NCBI GenBank assembly: GCA_910584435.1
Contig: CAJUAP010000062.1
Span: 1 to 23,392, forward strand
From: an uncultured Acetatifactor sp.
GTDB lineage: Bacteria > Bacillota > Clostridia > Lachnospirales > Lachnospiraceae
DNA: 23,392 nucleotides
Direction: 5' to 3'
Shown piece by piece: positions 14,227-22,405 of the stretch (position 1 is its first letter; each line of letters starts with the position of its first letter). The notes under the pieces are model-generated. The model was not told the origin of the DNA and did no database searches. It saw only the letters and a list, made by a program, of their open reading frames with translations. The position numbers and the translations under genes were made by a program.

Positions 14227-15543
14227 ATGAAAGTAGAAAATGCAGAACTGGTAAAATCGGAGATGGAGGAACCGGAAAGAGCAGCAGAGCCGGAAAGAGC
14301 AGTAACGGAAGAGCAGGAAGACACACAGGCATTGACGCAGCAGGTCCGGCATCAAATGCGTGTCATCAAGCAGGGGGCAGCGGACTTGATTGGCGAGGAG
14401 GAATTGGAGCAGAAGATTGCCGGAAGTATCCGCACAGGCAGGCCCCTGAACATTAAGTTCGGCATGGACCCCAGCGCCCCAGACATTCATTTGGGCCATG
14501 CGGTGGCATTGAGGAAATTGAAACAGATGCAGGATTTAGGCCATCATATTATCATTGTCATCGGAGACTTTACGGGCAGAATCGGAGACCCTACGGGAAG
14601 GAGCAAGGGCAGGAAGGCAATGACGGACAGTGAGGTGCTTCTCAATGCCCGGACCTACCAGGAACAGATATTTCATATTCTTGACAAAGAACGGACGCAG
14701 GTGCGCTTTAACGGAGAATGGCTGGGAAAGCTGCATTTAGGTGAAATACTGCAGCTGGCCTCCACCATTACCGTGGCCAGAATGCTGGAGAGGGATGATT
14801 TTCAGAGACGTTTCCACACAGGAATTCCCATCGGTCTGCATGAATTCTTCTATCCCTTAATGCAGGCATATGATTCTGTGGAGCTGGAGGCAGACCTGGA
14901 ATTGGGCGGATCGGACCAGACCTTTAATATTCTCATGGGCAGGAGCCTGCAGAAGGAACGGGGGCAGGAGCCTCAGGCAGCATTGTTCATGCCGCTGTTA
15001 GAGGGAATTGACGGTAAGGAGAAAATGAGCAAGAGCCTGCATAATTATATCGGCATTTACGAGGATGCACGTACCATGTTTACAAAAGTGATGCAGGTGC
15101 CGGACCACTTGATTGTAAAATATTTTGAGCTTGCCACGGATATTCTGCCAGAAGATTTGGACGAGATCAAAGAGCGCATGGCGGATGGCTGTAATCCCAG
15201 GGATTGCAAACTGCTTCTGGCCAAAGAGATTACGCGTTTGTATCATGGCGCTGAGGAAGCGGAAGCGGCAGAACATTTCTTCGTAGATGCATTTACGAAA
15301 AAGGAGGTACCGGAGCAGGCGGAAGCGCTGTGTGTGGTATTGGAACGGGGGACATTATTCGACTGTGTCAGGCCGCTGGTTAATGCGGGACTGGTGGGAA
15401 GCGGCGGAGAATTCAGAAGGCTGATTGCACAGGGCGGTGTACAGAAAAACGGTGTCCGTGTGGAAGCTTTGGAGGAAACCGTACAGTCCGGGGATATTTT
15501 AAGAGTCGGCAGGAGAAAATTTGTGCGTGTGGAAACCTGTTGA
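14227..15543 (+). CDS. tyrS: Tyrosyl-tRNA synthetase
   Basis: Charges tRNA-Tyr in the cytoplasm. This 438-residue class I enzyme has the HIGH motif as HLGH (88-91, within DPSAPDIHLGH), KMSKS at 266-270, and a C-terminal S4 RNA-binding domain from about 375. It belongs to the bacterial branch with this KMSKS form (TyrZ-like). The start at 14227 is set by AAGGAG at 14214-14219; the frame is open further upstream into the T-box terminator, which cannot be coding. The N terminus is about 25-35 residues longer than usual and acidic, with a duplicated EPERAA/EPERAV unit (18-bp repeat, 14269-14304). Expression is controlled by the T-box leader. Confidence 0.95.
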   Translation: MKVENAELVKSEMEEPERAAEPERAVTEEQEDTQALTQQVRHQMRVIKQGAADLIGEEELEQKIAGSIRTGRPLNIKFGMDPSAPDIHLGHAVALRKLKQMQDLGHHIIIVIGDFTGRIGDPTGRSKGRKAMTDSEVLLNARTYQEQIFHILDKERTQVRFNGEWLGKLHLGEILQLASTITVARMLERDDFQRRFHTGIPIGLHEFFYPLMQAYDSVELEADLELGGSDQTFNILMGRSLQKERGQEPQAALFMPLLEGIDGKEKMSKSLHNYIGIYEDARTMFTKVMQVPDHLIVKYFELATDILPEDLDEIKERMADGCNPRDCKLLLAKEITRLYHGAEEAEAAEHFFVDAFTKKEVPEQAEALCVVLERGTLFDCVRPLVNAGLVGSGGEFRRLIAQGGVQKNGVRVEALEETVQSGDILRVGRRKFVRVETC

Positions 15544-15553
15544 ATTGTGAATG

Positions 15554-15585
15554 GGCAGAAGCATTGTCGATTACCGACATCTGCC
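15554..15585 (+). other. Hairpin just after tyrS
   Basis: GGCAGA (15554-15559) pairs with TCTGCC (15580-15585), and TGTCG (15565-15569) with CGACA (15575-15579), with a 5-base bulge on the left. It begins 11 bases after the tyrS stop but lacks a T run. Confidence 0.5.
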
Positions 15586-15594
15586 GTGGCGCTT

Positions 15595-15650
15595 GACTCA
15601 TGAGCGGAAGGCACCATGGAATCGGCGGCAGATTTGACCGCTTGTGAGTA
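15595..15650 (+). repeat. 56-bp dispersed palindromic element, copy A
   Basis: Arms at 15595-15607 and 15638-15650 are complementary over 12 of 13 positions, including two G-T pairs, around a 30-base core. It matches copy B at 21633-21688 in length, arm layout and 21 of 30 core bases, including CAGATTT. It lies between tyrS and the converging exporter genes. Confidence 0.75.
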
Positions 15651-15700
15651 TATCATGGTATCAAATGAAATAGAAGCAGCCGAAATGATTGTATTCTATT

Positions 15701-15740
15701 GGCAATGGCTGTATATAGCTGTAATCATGCAGCCATTGCC
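15701..15740. terminator. Perfect 11-bp hairpin between convergent genes
   Basis: GGCAATGGCTG (15701-15711) and CAGCCATTGCC (15730-15740) pair perfectly around an 18-base loop. There is no T run on either strand, so termination is possible but unproven. Confidence 0.5.
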
Positions 15741-15760
15741 GTAACTTATCATAATCATTA

Positions 15761-15784
15761 GCCGAGGGATTAATTTCCCTCGGC
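15761..15784 (-). other. Hairpin overlapping the stop of the exporter operon
   Basis: GCCGAGGGA and TCCCTCGGC form a 9-bp stem with a 6-base loop that covers the last codons and stop of the minus-strand exporter gene. It may be part of the operon's 3' end. Confidence 0.5.
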
Positions 15785-18094
15785 CATTTTCAGCTGGGCT
15801 GTGACCAGTCCATAGTATATGCCTTTTTTCTCCAGCAATTCATTATGGGTACCAATTTCTGCAACGCCATGTCTGTCAATTACGACCAATCTGTCTGCGT
15901 TTCGCAGGGTAGAGAGCCTGTGGGCGATGGCAAAGGTGGTTCTGCCCTTTACCAGCCGGTCAAGGGCCTGCTGGATCAGGAATTCGCTTTCGGTGTCCAG
16001 TGCGGAAGTGGCCTCATCCAGTATCAACAGCCTTGGATTGTTTAAAATGGCCCTGGCAATGGCGATTCGCTGCCGCTCCCCGCCGGACAAATTATAGCCA
16101 TGCTCTCCCACATAAGTGTTATAGCCGTCAGGCGTCTTACAGATAAAATCATGGGCATTGGCCGCTTTGGCCGCCTGGATGACCTCTGCCAGAGAAGCGT
16201 CCTGTCTGGCAAAACGGATGTTGGCCAGGATGCTGCCGGAGAACAGAAATGTCTCCTGAAGCACTACGCCGATCTGAGAGTGGAGGCTTTCTGTACCGAC
16301 TTTACGCAGGTCTGTGCCGTCCAGGGTAATTCTGCCCTGATCCACATCATACAGACGCATGATCAGATTAATCAGCGTGGATTTCCCTGTGCCGGAAGCG
16401 CCTACCAGTCCAATCATTTCGCCCGGTTTTACATCGAAATTAATATTTTCCAACACCGGTTCATAGGTATGATAGCCGAAAGAGACATCTTCAAAAGTGA
16501 AAGCGCCCTGGATGGGGAAGGATTTGCTGTCTTCATGGTCCGCAATCTGGGGCTGTTCGTCCAAGACATCATAGATGCGGTTCAGGCTTGTAATCATCTG
16601 CATCACGGCCCTTGGCAGATGGGTCATCCAGCTTAAGGGGCCGAAGAGATAGCCTGCATAAGTGATAAACTGTACCAGCTGCCCCACGGTCATGGTTCCG
16701 TTCAGCACATCAATTCCCCCGAAATACACGGCAATGTAAGTGCCTGCTCCAAGCAGAAAGGTCATAATGGGGAAGAAAATGGCCCAGAAGGTCTCGTTTT
16801 TTGAACTGATGGCGGCAAATTCTTCTGTCTTTTTCCTAAAACGGGCGGATTCCCGTTCTTCCTTGCCAAAGGACTTCACCACACGCATACCGGAGATAAT
16901 ATCCTGGAGGCTGCTGGCCAGGTCATCCGCCTTCAGCCATTGCTTGTGGAAAATGGTGTGTATATGGTGCCAGAATGCCTTGATGGCCACGAATACAATC
17001 ACAATGAATACAAAGGATAACAAGGTCATTTTCCAGCTGATAAGAAGCATCATCACCAGGGACACAATCATGGTCAGCAGAGTGGAAAACATATCTCCGA
17101 AGACCTCCTCCATGAAGCCCCGTATCTGATTGGTATCTCTGGCAACACGGTTCATCAGCTCGCCGGGCTTCCGGTTGTTAATGAAGGAAAGGGAAAGTGA
17201 CTGTATTTTGTAATAAAGCTTGCTCCGCAGTGTCATGCTTAAAGCTGAGCCCAGGGCCACACACTGCCAGTAACGGTACACTTCCAGCAGAATACGGGCA
17301 ACCAGCAGGAAAAAGCTGATGCCTACAAACAGCCACAAATCTGACCAGCTGCCGGTTCCGGAAGCCAGGGCGTTGTCGATAAAATTGCGCTGTATCATGG
17401 GGGAGACCAGATTCACTGCTGCAATCAGCGCCATAAGCAGGGAGATGAGCAGCAGTTTCCCCACATATTCACCGCACAGGGACATGAATTTCCTTAAAAT
17501 ATCCGCTTTTCCCTCACAGTAAGGACATTTGCTTGTACCGGGAAGGGCGCGGCCGCATTTCTCACAGTATTTCTCGTATTCCAGGCTGTGCACTGTTTCG
17601 GCATCCTGGGGCGGCTGCCCTTTCTGCAGGGCGGTGATAATGCTCTGAGCACCCCGCGTCACATAGGCCACCCGGACGATGTGTTTCATGGAGAAACGTG
17701 CGGCGCATATGGTTTCATGCATGTCTTCAGCGGTATTGCCGTCCATGCTTTCAGGGGAACCGTTTCCGGACGGGATGCTCTGTGTTGATGAGTTCTGTAA
17801 GCCTTGGTGGAGGAGATTTTTGGTAACAGTGACAATACCGCTGTTTACCTGATGCTCGCATTTGATTTTCTCGCACTCGGCCAAAAGGAAGGAGGCGGTT
17901 ATTGCCTTCTCGTCCAGCACCAGGAAACGTGCCGTTGTCACCACAAGCCATACCGTGTCAGCATAAGCCTCTTTTGCCTGTTTTGCGTTATTGTCGTACT
18001 GCAGATCCACAGGGACGCAATACCGAAGCTCTTCTCCCCGGTTCAGGGAAAGGGCTTGCATTTGAGCTTCATTTAATGTATATAATAGTTTCAT
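15770..18094 (-). CDS. ABC exporter half-transporter with N-terminal domain and zinc ribbon
   Basis: A 774-residue type IV ABC exporter subunit. Residues 1-170 form an unusual soluble domain. A zinc ribbon follows (Cys177, 180, 190, 193; CEKC and CPYC), then about six membrane helices (212-490) and a nucleotide-binding domain: Walker A GASGTGKST (565-573), LSGGERQ (669-675), Walker B with catalytic Glu694, and His725. Both catalytic residues are present. It is third in a minus-strand operon after a paralogue and a DUF1854 gene, and the motifs sit at the same residue numbers in the paralogue, so the two likely form a heterodimer. GAGG precedes the start. The substrate is unknown. The N-terminal domain and ribbon are not found in ordinary multidrug exporters. 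Confidence 0.9.
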   Translation of the reverse strand: MKLLYTLNEAQMQALSLNRGEELRYCVPVDLQYDNNAKQAKEAYADTVWLVVTTARFLVLDEKAITASFLLAECEKIKCEHQVNSGIVTVTKNLLHQGLQNSSTQSIPSGNGSPESMDGNTAEDMHETICAARFSMKHIVRVAYVTRGAQSIITALQKGQPPQDAETVHSLEYEKYCEKCGRALPGTSKCPYCEGKADILRKFMSLCGEYVGKLLLISLLMALIAAVNLVSPMIQRNFIDNALASGTGSWSDLWLFVGISFFLLVARILLEVYRYWQCVALGSALSMTLRSKLYYKIQSLSLSFINNRKPGELMNRVARDTNQIRGFMEEVFGDMFSTLLTMIVSLVMMLLISWKMTLLSFVFIVIVFVAIKAFWHHIHTIFHKQWLKADDLASSLQDIISGMRVVKSFGKEERESARFRKKTEEFAAISSKNETFWAIFFPIMTFLLGAGTYIAVYFGGIDVLNGTMTVGQLVQFITYAGYLFGPLSWMTHLPRAVMQMITSLNRIYDVLDEQPQIADHEDSKSFPIQGAFTFEDVSFGYHTYEPVLENINFDVKPGEMIGLVGASGTGKSTLINLIMRLYDVDQGRITLDGTDLRKVGTESLHSQIGVVLQETFLFSGSILANIRFARQDASLAEVIQAAKAANAHDFICKTPDGYNTYVGEHGYNLSGGERQRIAIARAILNNPRLLILDEATSALDTESEFLIQQALDRLVKGRTTFAIAHRLSTLRNADRLVVIDRHGVAEIGTHNELLEKKGIYYGLVTAQLKMAEGN

Positions 18095-18178
18095 AAATAC
18101 CTCGCCAGTTCTTTTAATATGTTTGGAAAAACTGCCCCAGGGCTGCGTTGAGGTCAGCAGAGCCTCCGAAGCAGCTCC

Positions 18179-18775
18179 TTATATGAACAGATCCAGTTTC
18201 TTCCGCTCCATAACGCCGAGCTGATAGAAATCAGGAATCTCATAACGGTTTCCGTCAATGTCTGTTACCAGCAGCCTGGAATCGCTGAGATGTATCACGG
18301 CGTCTCCGCTCATCTGGGTTGTAAAGCGGCAGCTTCCAAAGGTGGTCGTCACATTCCAGTAGGCATAGCCATATTCATCCTTTATGTCCAGTACTTTGGT
18401 GATGACAGGCATAAAATAGCGCAGTTTAATCTGTTCCCGCAGCATTTCCTGCTGATCTTTGGGCAGTGCGGAAAGCTTTTCAATCATGCCGATTTCTTTT
18501 GCCTTTTCATCCGCCTCGCGTATGGAAATAAATTCTTCCGGGTTGGTCAGAGGGAAGGTCAGATACACCCCTACACGGGCGTATTCTTTAGAAGGTCTGC
18601 CTTCCGTGTCCTTTGTCTTCAGGGAGACAAAACCGCCGTCTGTCCGGCTGAATGCGGCATTTTCGCCATTCAGAAACCGCATCTCCAATAGCTCCGCGGA
18701 TTCCGCTTTCAATGCTTCCTCGTCAAATTCCTGCAGGTTCAGTAAATCCTGCGTATGATTCTCGTTTCCTTCCAT
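18179..18775 (-). CDS. DUF1854-family protein
   Basis: A 198-residue soluble protein that matches the DUF1854 family as I recall it, including the YWNVTTTFG segment and the late GDAVIHLSDSRLLVTDIDGNRYEI stretch, of which the central LLVTDIDGNRY is typical. In other bacteria DUF1854 genes lie next to ABC exporters, and NCBI labels some of these as cyanophycin-metabolism associated. No cyanophycin gene is present here. It sits between two exporter half-transporters, 84 bases before one and 38 after the other, with AGGAGG 6 bases before its start. A role as cytoplasmic partner or substrate-loading factor of the exporter is inference. Confidence 0.8.
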   Translation of the reverse strand: MEGNENHTQDLLNLQEFDEEALKAESAELLEMRFLNGENAAFSRTDGGFVSLKTKDTEGRPSKEYARVGVYLTFPLTNPEEFISIREADEKAKEIGMIEKLSALPKDQQEMLREQIKLRYFMPVITKVLDIKDEYGYAYWNVTTTFGSCRFTTQMSGDAVIHLSDSRLLVTDIDGNRYEIPDFYQLGVMERKKLDLFI

Positions 18776-18813
18776 AAGGGCCTCCTATTCCAGTTCCGCA
18801 TAATTTTTTTATT

Positions 18814-21147
18814 TTATTCAATTCCGCGCATAGCCAGCGCTTTGGTCTGCAGCTCGCTGAGTTTGTAAAAGGTTCCTTTTTTCGCCAGTAGTTCTTCATG
18901 GGTTCCTGATTCCGTCAGTCGTCCATCGTCCAAAACAATCAAATGCGTGGCATTGCGCAGGGTAGAGAGACGATGGGCGATGGAGAGCACAGTCCGTCCT
19001 TTTTCCAGCCGCTCCAGAGATTTCTGGATTGCCAGCTCCGTCTCTGTGTCCACTGCAGAAGTGGCTTCGTCCAGTATCAGAATCTTAGGGTCTGCCAGAA
19101 TTGCTCTTGCAATGGAAATCCGTTGTTTTTCGCCGCCGGAGAGGGATCGGCTGGAGGAACCTAAAAGGGTATCATAGCCTTCCGGCATTTTGCAGATAAA
19201 ATCATGTGCATTGGCCTGAACCGCCGCCCGGATAATTTCTTCCCTGGTGGCATCCGGCCTGGCATAAGCGATATTTTCCGCCACTGTACCCATAAAGATA
19301 TAAGTCTCCTGGGAAACCATGGCTACATTTTTGCGCAGTTCATGGAAGCCATATTGTTTTACATTGACGCCATCCACCAATACTTCCCCTTCCTGCGTGT
19401 CATAGAGACGGGAAATCAGGTTTACCAAAGTGGATTTCCCTGCGCCCGAACGTCCCACAATGCCGAAGACCTCTCCGGCGTCCACGTGAAAGCTGATATC
19501 CTTCAGAATGGGTTTATGAGATTCATAGCCGAAGGTGACGTTTTTCAGCTCGATTTCGCCCCGTAAAGCGTCAGGGCGAAGGGGATTGGGGGATTCCTTT
19601 ACCTCAGGTACCGCGTCAATGATTTCAAACATGCGCTGGGCCGAGTTCATACAATTAGTATACCATCGTATGATACGGGACATAAATTCCAGCGGCCCTT
19701 TCAGTTGTCCCACATATCCGGAAAAAGTCAGCAGAAGTCCCAGCTCAATATTAGAACCGCCAATCATCAGAGCGCCCCCCACGGCCCATACAAGGAAGCT
19801 GATGGTATCTTCTACGGTACAATATAAGGCAAAAAATTTATTGTCATATCGGGCAAGATCCATCTCTGCCGTTCTTACCCTGCCGTTGGTCTTGGAAAAG
19901 CGTGTTATTTCCTGTTCCTGCTGTCCGAAGGCTTTTACCACTCTGGCGCCGGTGAAGTTCTCGTTCATCTGTCCCTTGAGACGGCGGTTGGCGCGATGGC
20001 GTTTGCCGTAGTAATGCCATAGATGGGGCATCATGCGGTAGCTGATGATGACCAATACGGGCATTAAGATAACGGAAACCAGTGCCAGCAGGGGGTTGAG
20101 GCAGAACATGATAACTGTGGTGGCCAGGATATTCCCCACATTGATGAAGAAATAAGGAATTCCGTCAATAAAAAAGCTGGATATTTCCTCTGCATCGTCA
20201 GAGACACGGGTCATAAGGCCGCCGGTCTGCCGCCTGGAATAAAAGCTGATGGAGAGCCGCCCCATGGAAGTGAACACCTGGCTTTTGAGCTTTGCCACTA
20301 CTTCCGGTGCAATTTTGGCAGTCAGCACACCCTGCAGGATGCCAAGGCCCTGAATGACGATCTTGGTAACAATCATAGAAAGAACCAGCATTGTCAGTGC
20401 GGCCGTGTAACGTCCGGCGGGAAGGTGCAGCAGAGACAGAAATTTGTCGTCTTTTGCCAGTACCCTGTCATAGAGAACGGTACCGCTTAAATAAGGCCAT
20501 ACCAGATTCAGCACTGCTGTGCCCAGATAGCATAGTATCATTACGGCAAGGTACTTTTTGTAGGGCTTAAAATAGGACATGACACGGAGCAGGATGGATT
20601 TCTTATCCATACATTTGGGACAGACCTTTCGCTCCTGGTCAGGGTAAATCATGCCGCATTTGGGACAGCATTCTTTCCCTTTCTTTACATCCAGGTCTTC
20701 CGCCGTGATTTCTTCGCCCTTTTTCAATTTCTCCTGCAGACGGCAGAGCCGTAGAAAAGATTCCATTTTGGTGTTGGAAAAGTGGCAGAGGTTCTGTTCC
20801 AGACCATCGATTTTCACCAGCAGCACACCGGTGGCAACCTGGCGGAGCACCTCCATTTTTTCCACATCTTTTAAGCTGAAAATCTGTATGGCAGGTTCTT
20901 CTGACAATGCGGCACGCTCGGATTTTGATGACGCATTTATCTGCCAGCCGCCGTAGCCGCCGAAGTCATATTCCGCTTTCTCCACGTAAGGGTAGGCCGC
21001 AAGAATCAGCTTTTCCTTTGTGAGTGCTGCAATGGAATCCGCAAAGCGGTATTCTGCATCAAAGTCTGCGGTTGCTGCAAAAATAATATCTTTTTTTTCA
21101 ATTCCGTATTTTCGCACAACGCTGACAAAACTGTTCGGTAAATTCAT
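18814..21147 (-). CDS. ABC exporter half-transporter with N-terminal domain and zinc ribbon (paralogue)
   Basis: A 777-residue partner of the exporter at 15770-18094. Residues 1-155 form a soluble domain, followed by a zinc ribbon (CPKC at 161-164 and CPKC at 176-179), six membrane helices, and a nucleotide-binding domain with GRSGAGKST (565-573), LSGGEKQ (669-675), Glu694 and His725. An ATG at 21159 is in frame, but GGAGG lies 5 bases before the ATG at 21147. With this start all catalytic motifs fall at exactly the same residue numbers as in the paralogue, which supports the choice. It is first in the operon. Neither half-transporter has a degenerate ATP site. Confidence 0.9.
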   Translation of the reverse strand: MNLPNSFVSVVRKYGIEKKDIIFAATADFDAEYRFADSIAALTKEKLILAAYPYVEKAEYDFGGYGGWQINASSKSERAALSEEPAIQIFSLKDVEKMEVLRQVATGVLLVKIDGLEQNLCHFSNTKMESFLRLCRLQEKLKKGEEITAEDLDVKKGKECCPKCGMIYPDQERKVCPKCMDKKSILLRVMSYFKPYKKYLAVMILCYLGTAVLNLVWPYLSGTVLYDRVLAKDDKFLSLLHLPAGRYTAALTMLVLSMIVTKIVIQGLGILQGVLTAKIAPEVVAKLKSQVFTSMGRLSISFYSRRQTGGLMTRVSDDAEEISSFFIDGIPYFFINVGNILATTVIMFCLNPLLALVSVILMPVLVIISYRMMPHLWHYYGKRHRANRRLKGQMNENFTGARVVKAFGQQEQEITRFSKTNGRVRTAEMDLARYDNKFFALYCTVEDTISFLVWAVGGALMIGGSNIELGLLLTFSGYVGQLKGPLEFMSRIIRWYTNCMNSAQRMFEIIDAVPEVKESPNPLRPDALRGEIELKNVTFGYESHKPILKDISFHVDAGEVFGIVGRSGAGKSTLVNLISRLYDTQEGEVLVDGVNVKQYGFHELRKNVAMVSQETYIFMGTVAENIAYARPDATREEIIRAAVQANAHDFICKMPEGYDTLLGSSSRSLSGGEKQRISIARAILADPKILILDEATSAVDTETELAIQKSLERLEKGRTVLSIAHRLSTLRNATHLIVLDDGRLTESGTHEELLAKKGTFYKLSELQTKALAMRGIE

Positions 21148-21235
21148 TTCTCCCTCCATTTTTCATTCCTGTAATAGTTCGGTATGCCATATTGCCCGTG
21201 CATGAAGGAATTATTACATACTCCCGGATAGCGAC

Positions 21236-21269
21236 AAAAAAGCCATGGCTCCTGATAGAAGTCATGGCT
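21236..21269 (-). terminator. Intrinsic terminator on the minus strand
   Basis: On the minus strand AGCCATG (21269-21263) pairs with CATGGCT (21247-21241), followed by six T (21241-21236). It lies upstream of the exporter operon and would end any transcript coming from 21464-21718. Confidence 0.7.
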
Positions 21270-21463
21270 CTATACATCTTTACACCTTTTCACAAAATGT
21301 ATGCATTCTATAGGATCTGCATAATCATACATTTTAAATGCTTCCTATCTGGCAGAAATCCGCACTGTTCAAAGAGACTTGTGCATATTCGTAAATCATT
21401 TGTCCATGCACTGTCCTTTGGTATGTACTGCCTGTCAGATACAGCTAAACGATGTTGATGAAT

Positions 21464-21556
21464 TCAAGTCGCAATATTCCAGGAGACAATTTTGCAATTA
21501 TTTGATTGTGATGCTCTGTGGGTTTTGGTACGGATTCGATTCAACATCATTTTCAT
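21464..21556 (-). CDS. Possible 30-residue small protein with hidden start
   Basis: The ATG at 21556 follows a strong AAAGGAGACA ribosome binding site. The frame codes a basic peptide (MKMMLNRIRTKTHRASQ and on) to TGA at 21464-21466, and the same frame then stays open to 21308. GGAGACAAT over the ribosome binding site and start is perfectly complementary to ATTGTCTCC within the frame (21490-21482 on the minus strand), so the start could be masked. No family is recognised. It may also be the 5' end of a decayed longer gene. Confidence 0.35.
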   Translation of the reverse strand: MKMMLNRIRTKTHRASQSNNCKIVSWNIAT

Positions 21557-21632
21557 TGTCTCCTTTCTTTCTTATTTATTTACTACGAATCTTTATTTAT
21601 ACTGACGGGCGCTAAAACTTGTCAAATACCCC

Positions 21633-21688
21633 GACTCACGAGTGAAAGACGCCAAGGTCATCGCAGCAGATTTCATCGCTCGTGAGTA
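21633..21688 (+). repeat. 56-bp dispersed palindromic element, copy B
   Basis: Arms 21633-21645 and 21676-21688 are complementary at 12 of 13 positions around a 30-base core. It is the second copy of the element at 15595-15650. On the opposite strand its right arm abuts a strong promoter. Confidence 0.75.
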
Positions 21689-21689
21689 T

Positions 21690-21718
21690 AGTATAAGCAT
21701 GTTATGAGCGGATGTCAA
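21690..21718 (-). promoter_or_regulatory. Strong minus-strand promoter beside element B
   Basis: On the minus strand TTGACA (21718-21713) and TATACT (21695-21690) are separated by exactly 17 bases. The predicted start of transcription falls inside the arm of element B. Confidence 0.75.
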
Positions 21719-21854
21719 CAGTTTTTTTAGAAATTTTTAATTGGGATTTAGAAAATGTTAATAGGCCGGCAACCGAAAAAAGGACATAAAATAATCCCTC
21801 CAAATTCTAAAACAGGTCTGGAGAGTGTCTGTTTAATTTTTTGCACAGCAAAAT

Positions 21855-21889
21855 CGCCCGCCATAATGCTGTTTTTAATATGGCGGGCG
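21855..21889. terminator. Perfect 11-bp hairpin, likely terminator for the small membrane protein gene
   Basis: CGCCCGCCATA (21855-21865) pairs perfectly with TATGGCGGGCG (21879-21889). T-rich stretches flank it on both strands (TTTGCCTTAATTTT on plus, ATTTTGC on minus). It lies about 90 bases past the stop of the gene at 21980-22177. Confidence 0.65.
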
Positions 21890-21979
21890 TTTGCCTTAAT
21901 TTTCTGTGTTTATGTTTGTCCGCAGACGTTTTAACAATCTGCACATTTAAAGATATATGGCCTGCAGAATGCTTACCCG

Positions 21980-22177
21980 TTATTTTTTATTCTCATCATC
22001 TTTATTTTCTTTATTCTTAGTCAATCCGCCCGCAATCAGCATAGCACAAACGGATGCCGTTGCACCTGTCGATACCGGATCCAATTCATGTCCATTTATA
22101 TTGCAGATGACATTGATTACAACTAACACAATCCATATTGCTGCCACTACGGCAGCCCCTTTCATAAAACGCTTCAT
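21980..22177 (-). CDS. Small two-helix membrane protein, unknown function
   Basis: A 65-residue protein with a hydrophobic segment near residues 7-27 (GAAVVAAIWIVLVVINV), a short loop with HELDPVSTG, a second hydrophobic stretch near 39-51, and a highly charged Lys/Glu/Asp tail. The start at 22177 is preferred to an upstream in-frame ATG at 22324 because GGAAG precedes it and the hydrophobic N terminus begins there. It is divergent from the GHKL kinase and shares its control region. It does not look like an AgrD autoinducer precursor. Membrane partner or immunity-type roles are guesses. Confidence 0.55.
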   Translation of the reverse strand: MKRFMKGAAVVAAIWIVLVVINVICNINGHELDPVSTGATASVCAMLIAGGLTKNKENKDDENKK

Positions 22178-22340
22178 AGCTTCCTGTTTCCTTTCCAAAA
22201 TAAATTTATTTCCTGCAAAACAATATACCAGAGAAAACACCAATTCCTGCAAAACAGTCATAAAATGCTCCGATTCATGAATGAGTGCGTTATTCTTTTT
22301 ACAGAACACGCGCTTATTCGTCATTTTTGCAGGAGAGCGG

Positions 22341-22369
22341 TTGATATAAAGAATGGTATAATGTATAAT
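22341..22369 (+). promoter_or_regulatory. Promoter of the GHKL kinase gene
   Basis: TTGATA (22341-22346) and TATAAT (22364-22369) are 17 bases apart, 36 bases before the kinase start. A TTTTGCAGGA motif sits 6 bases upstream of the -35. Confidence 0.7.
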
Positions 22370-22405
22370 TAGGGAAATAAATATCGAAAGAAGGAATATA
22401 TTGAA

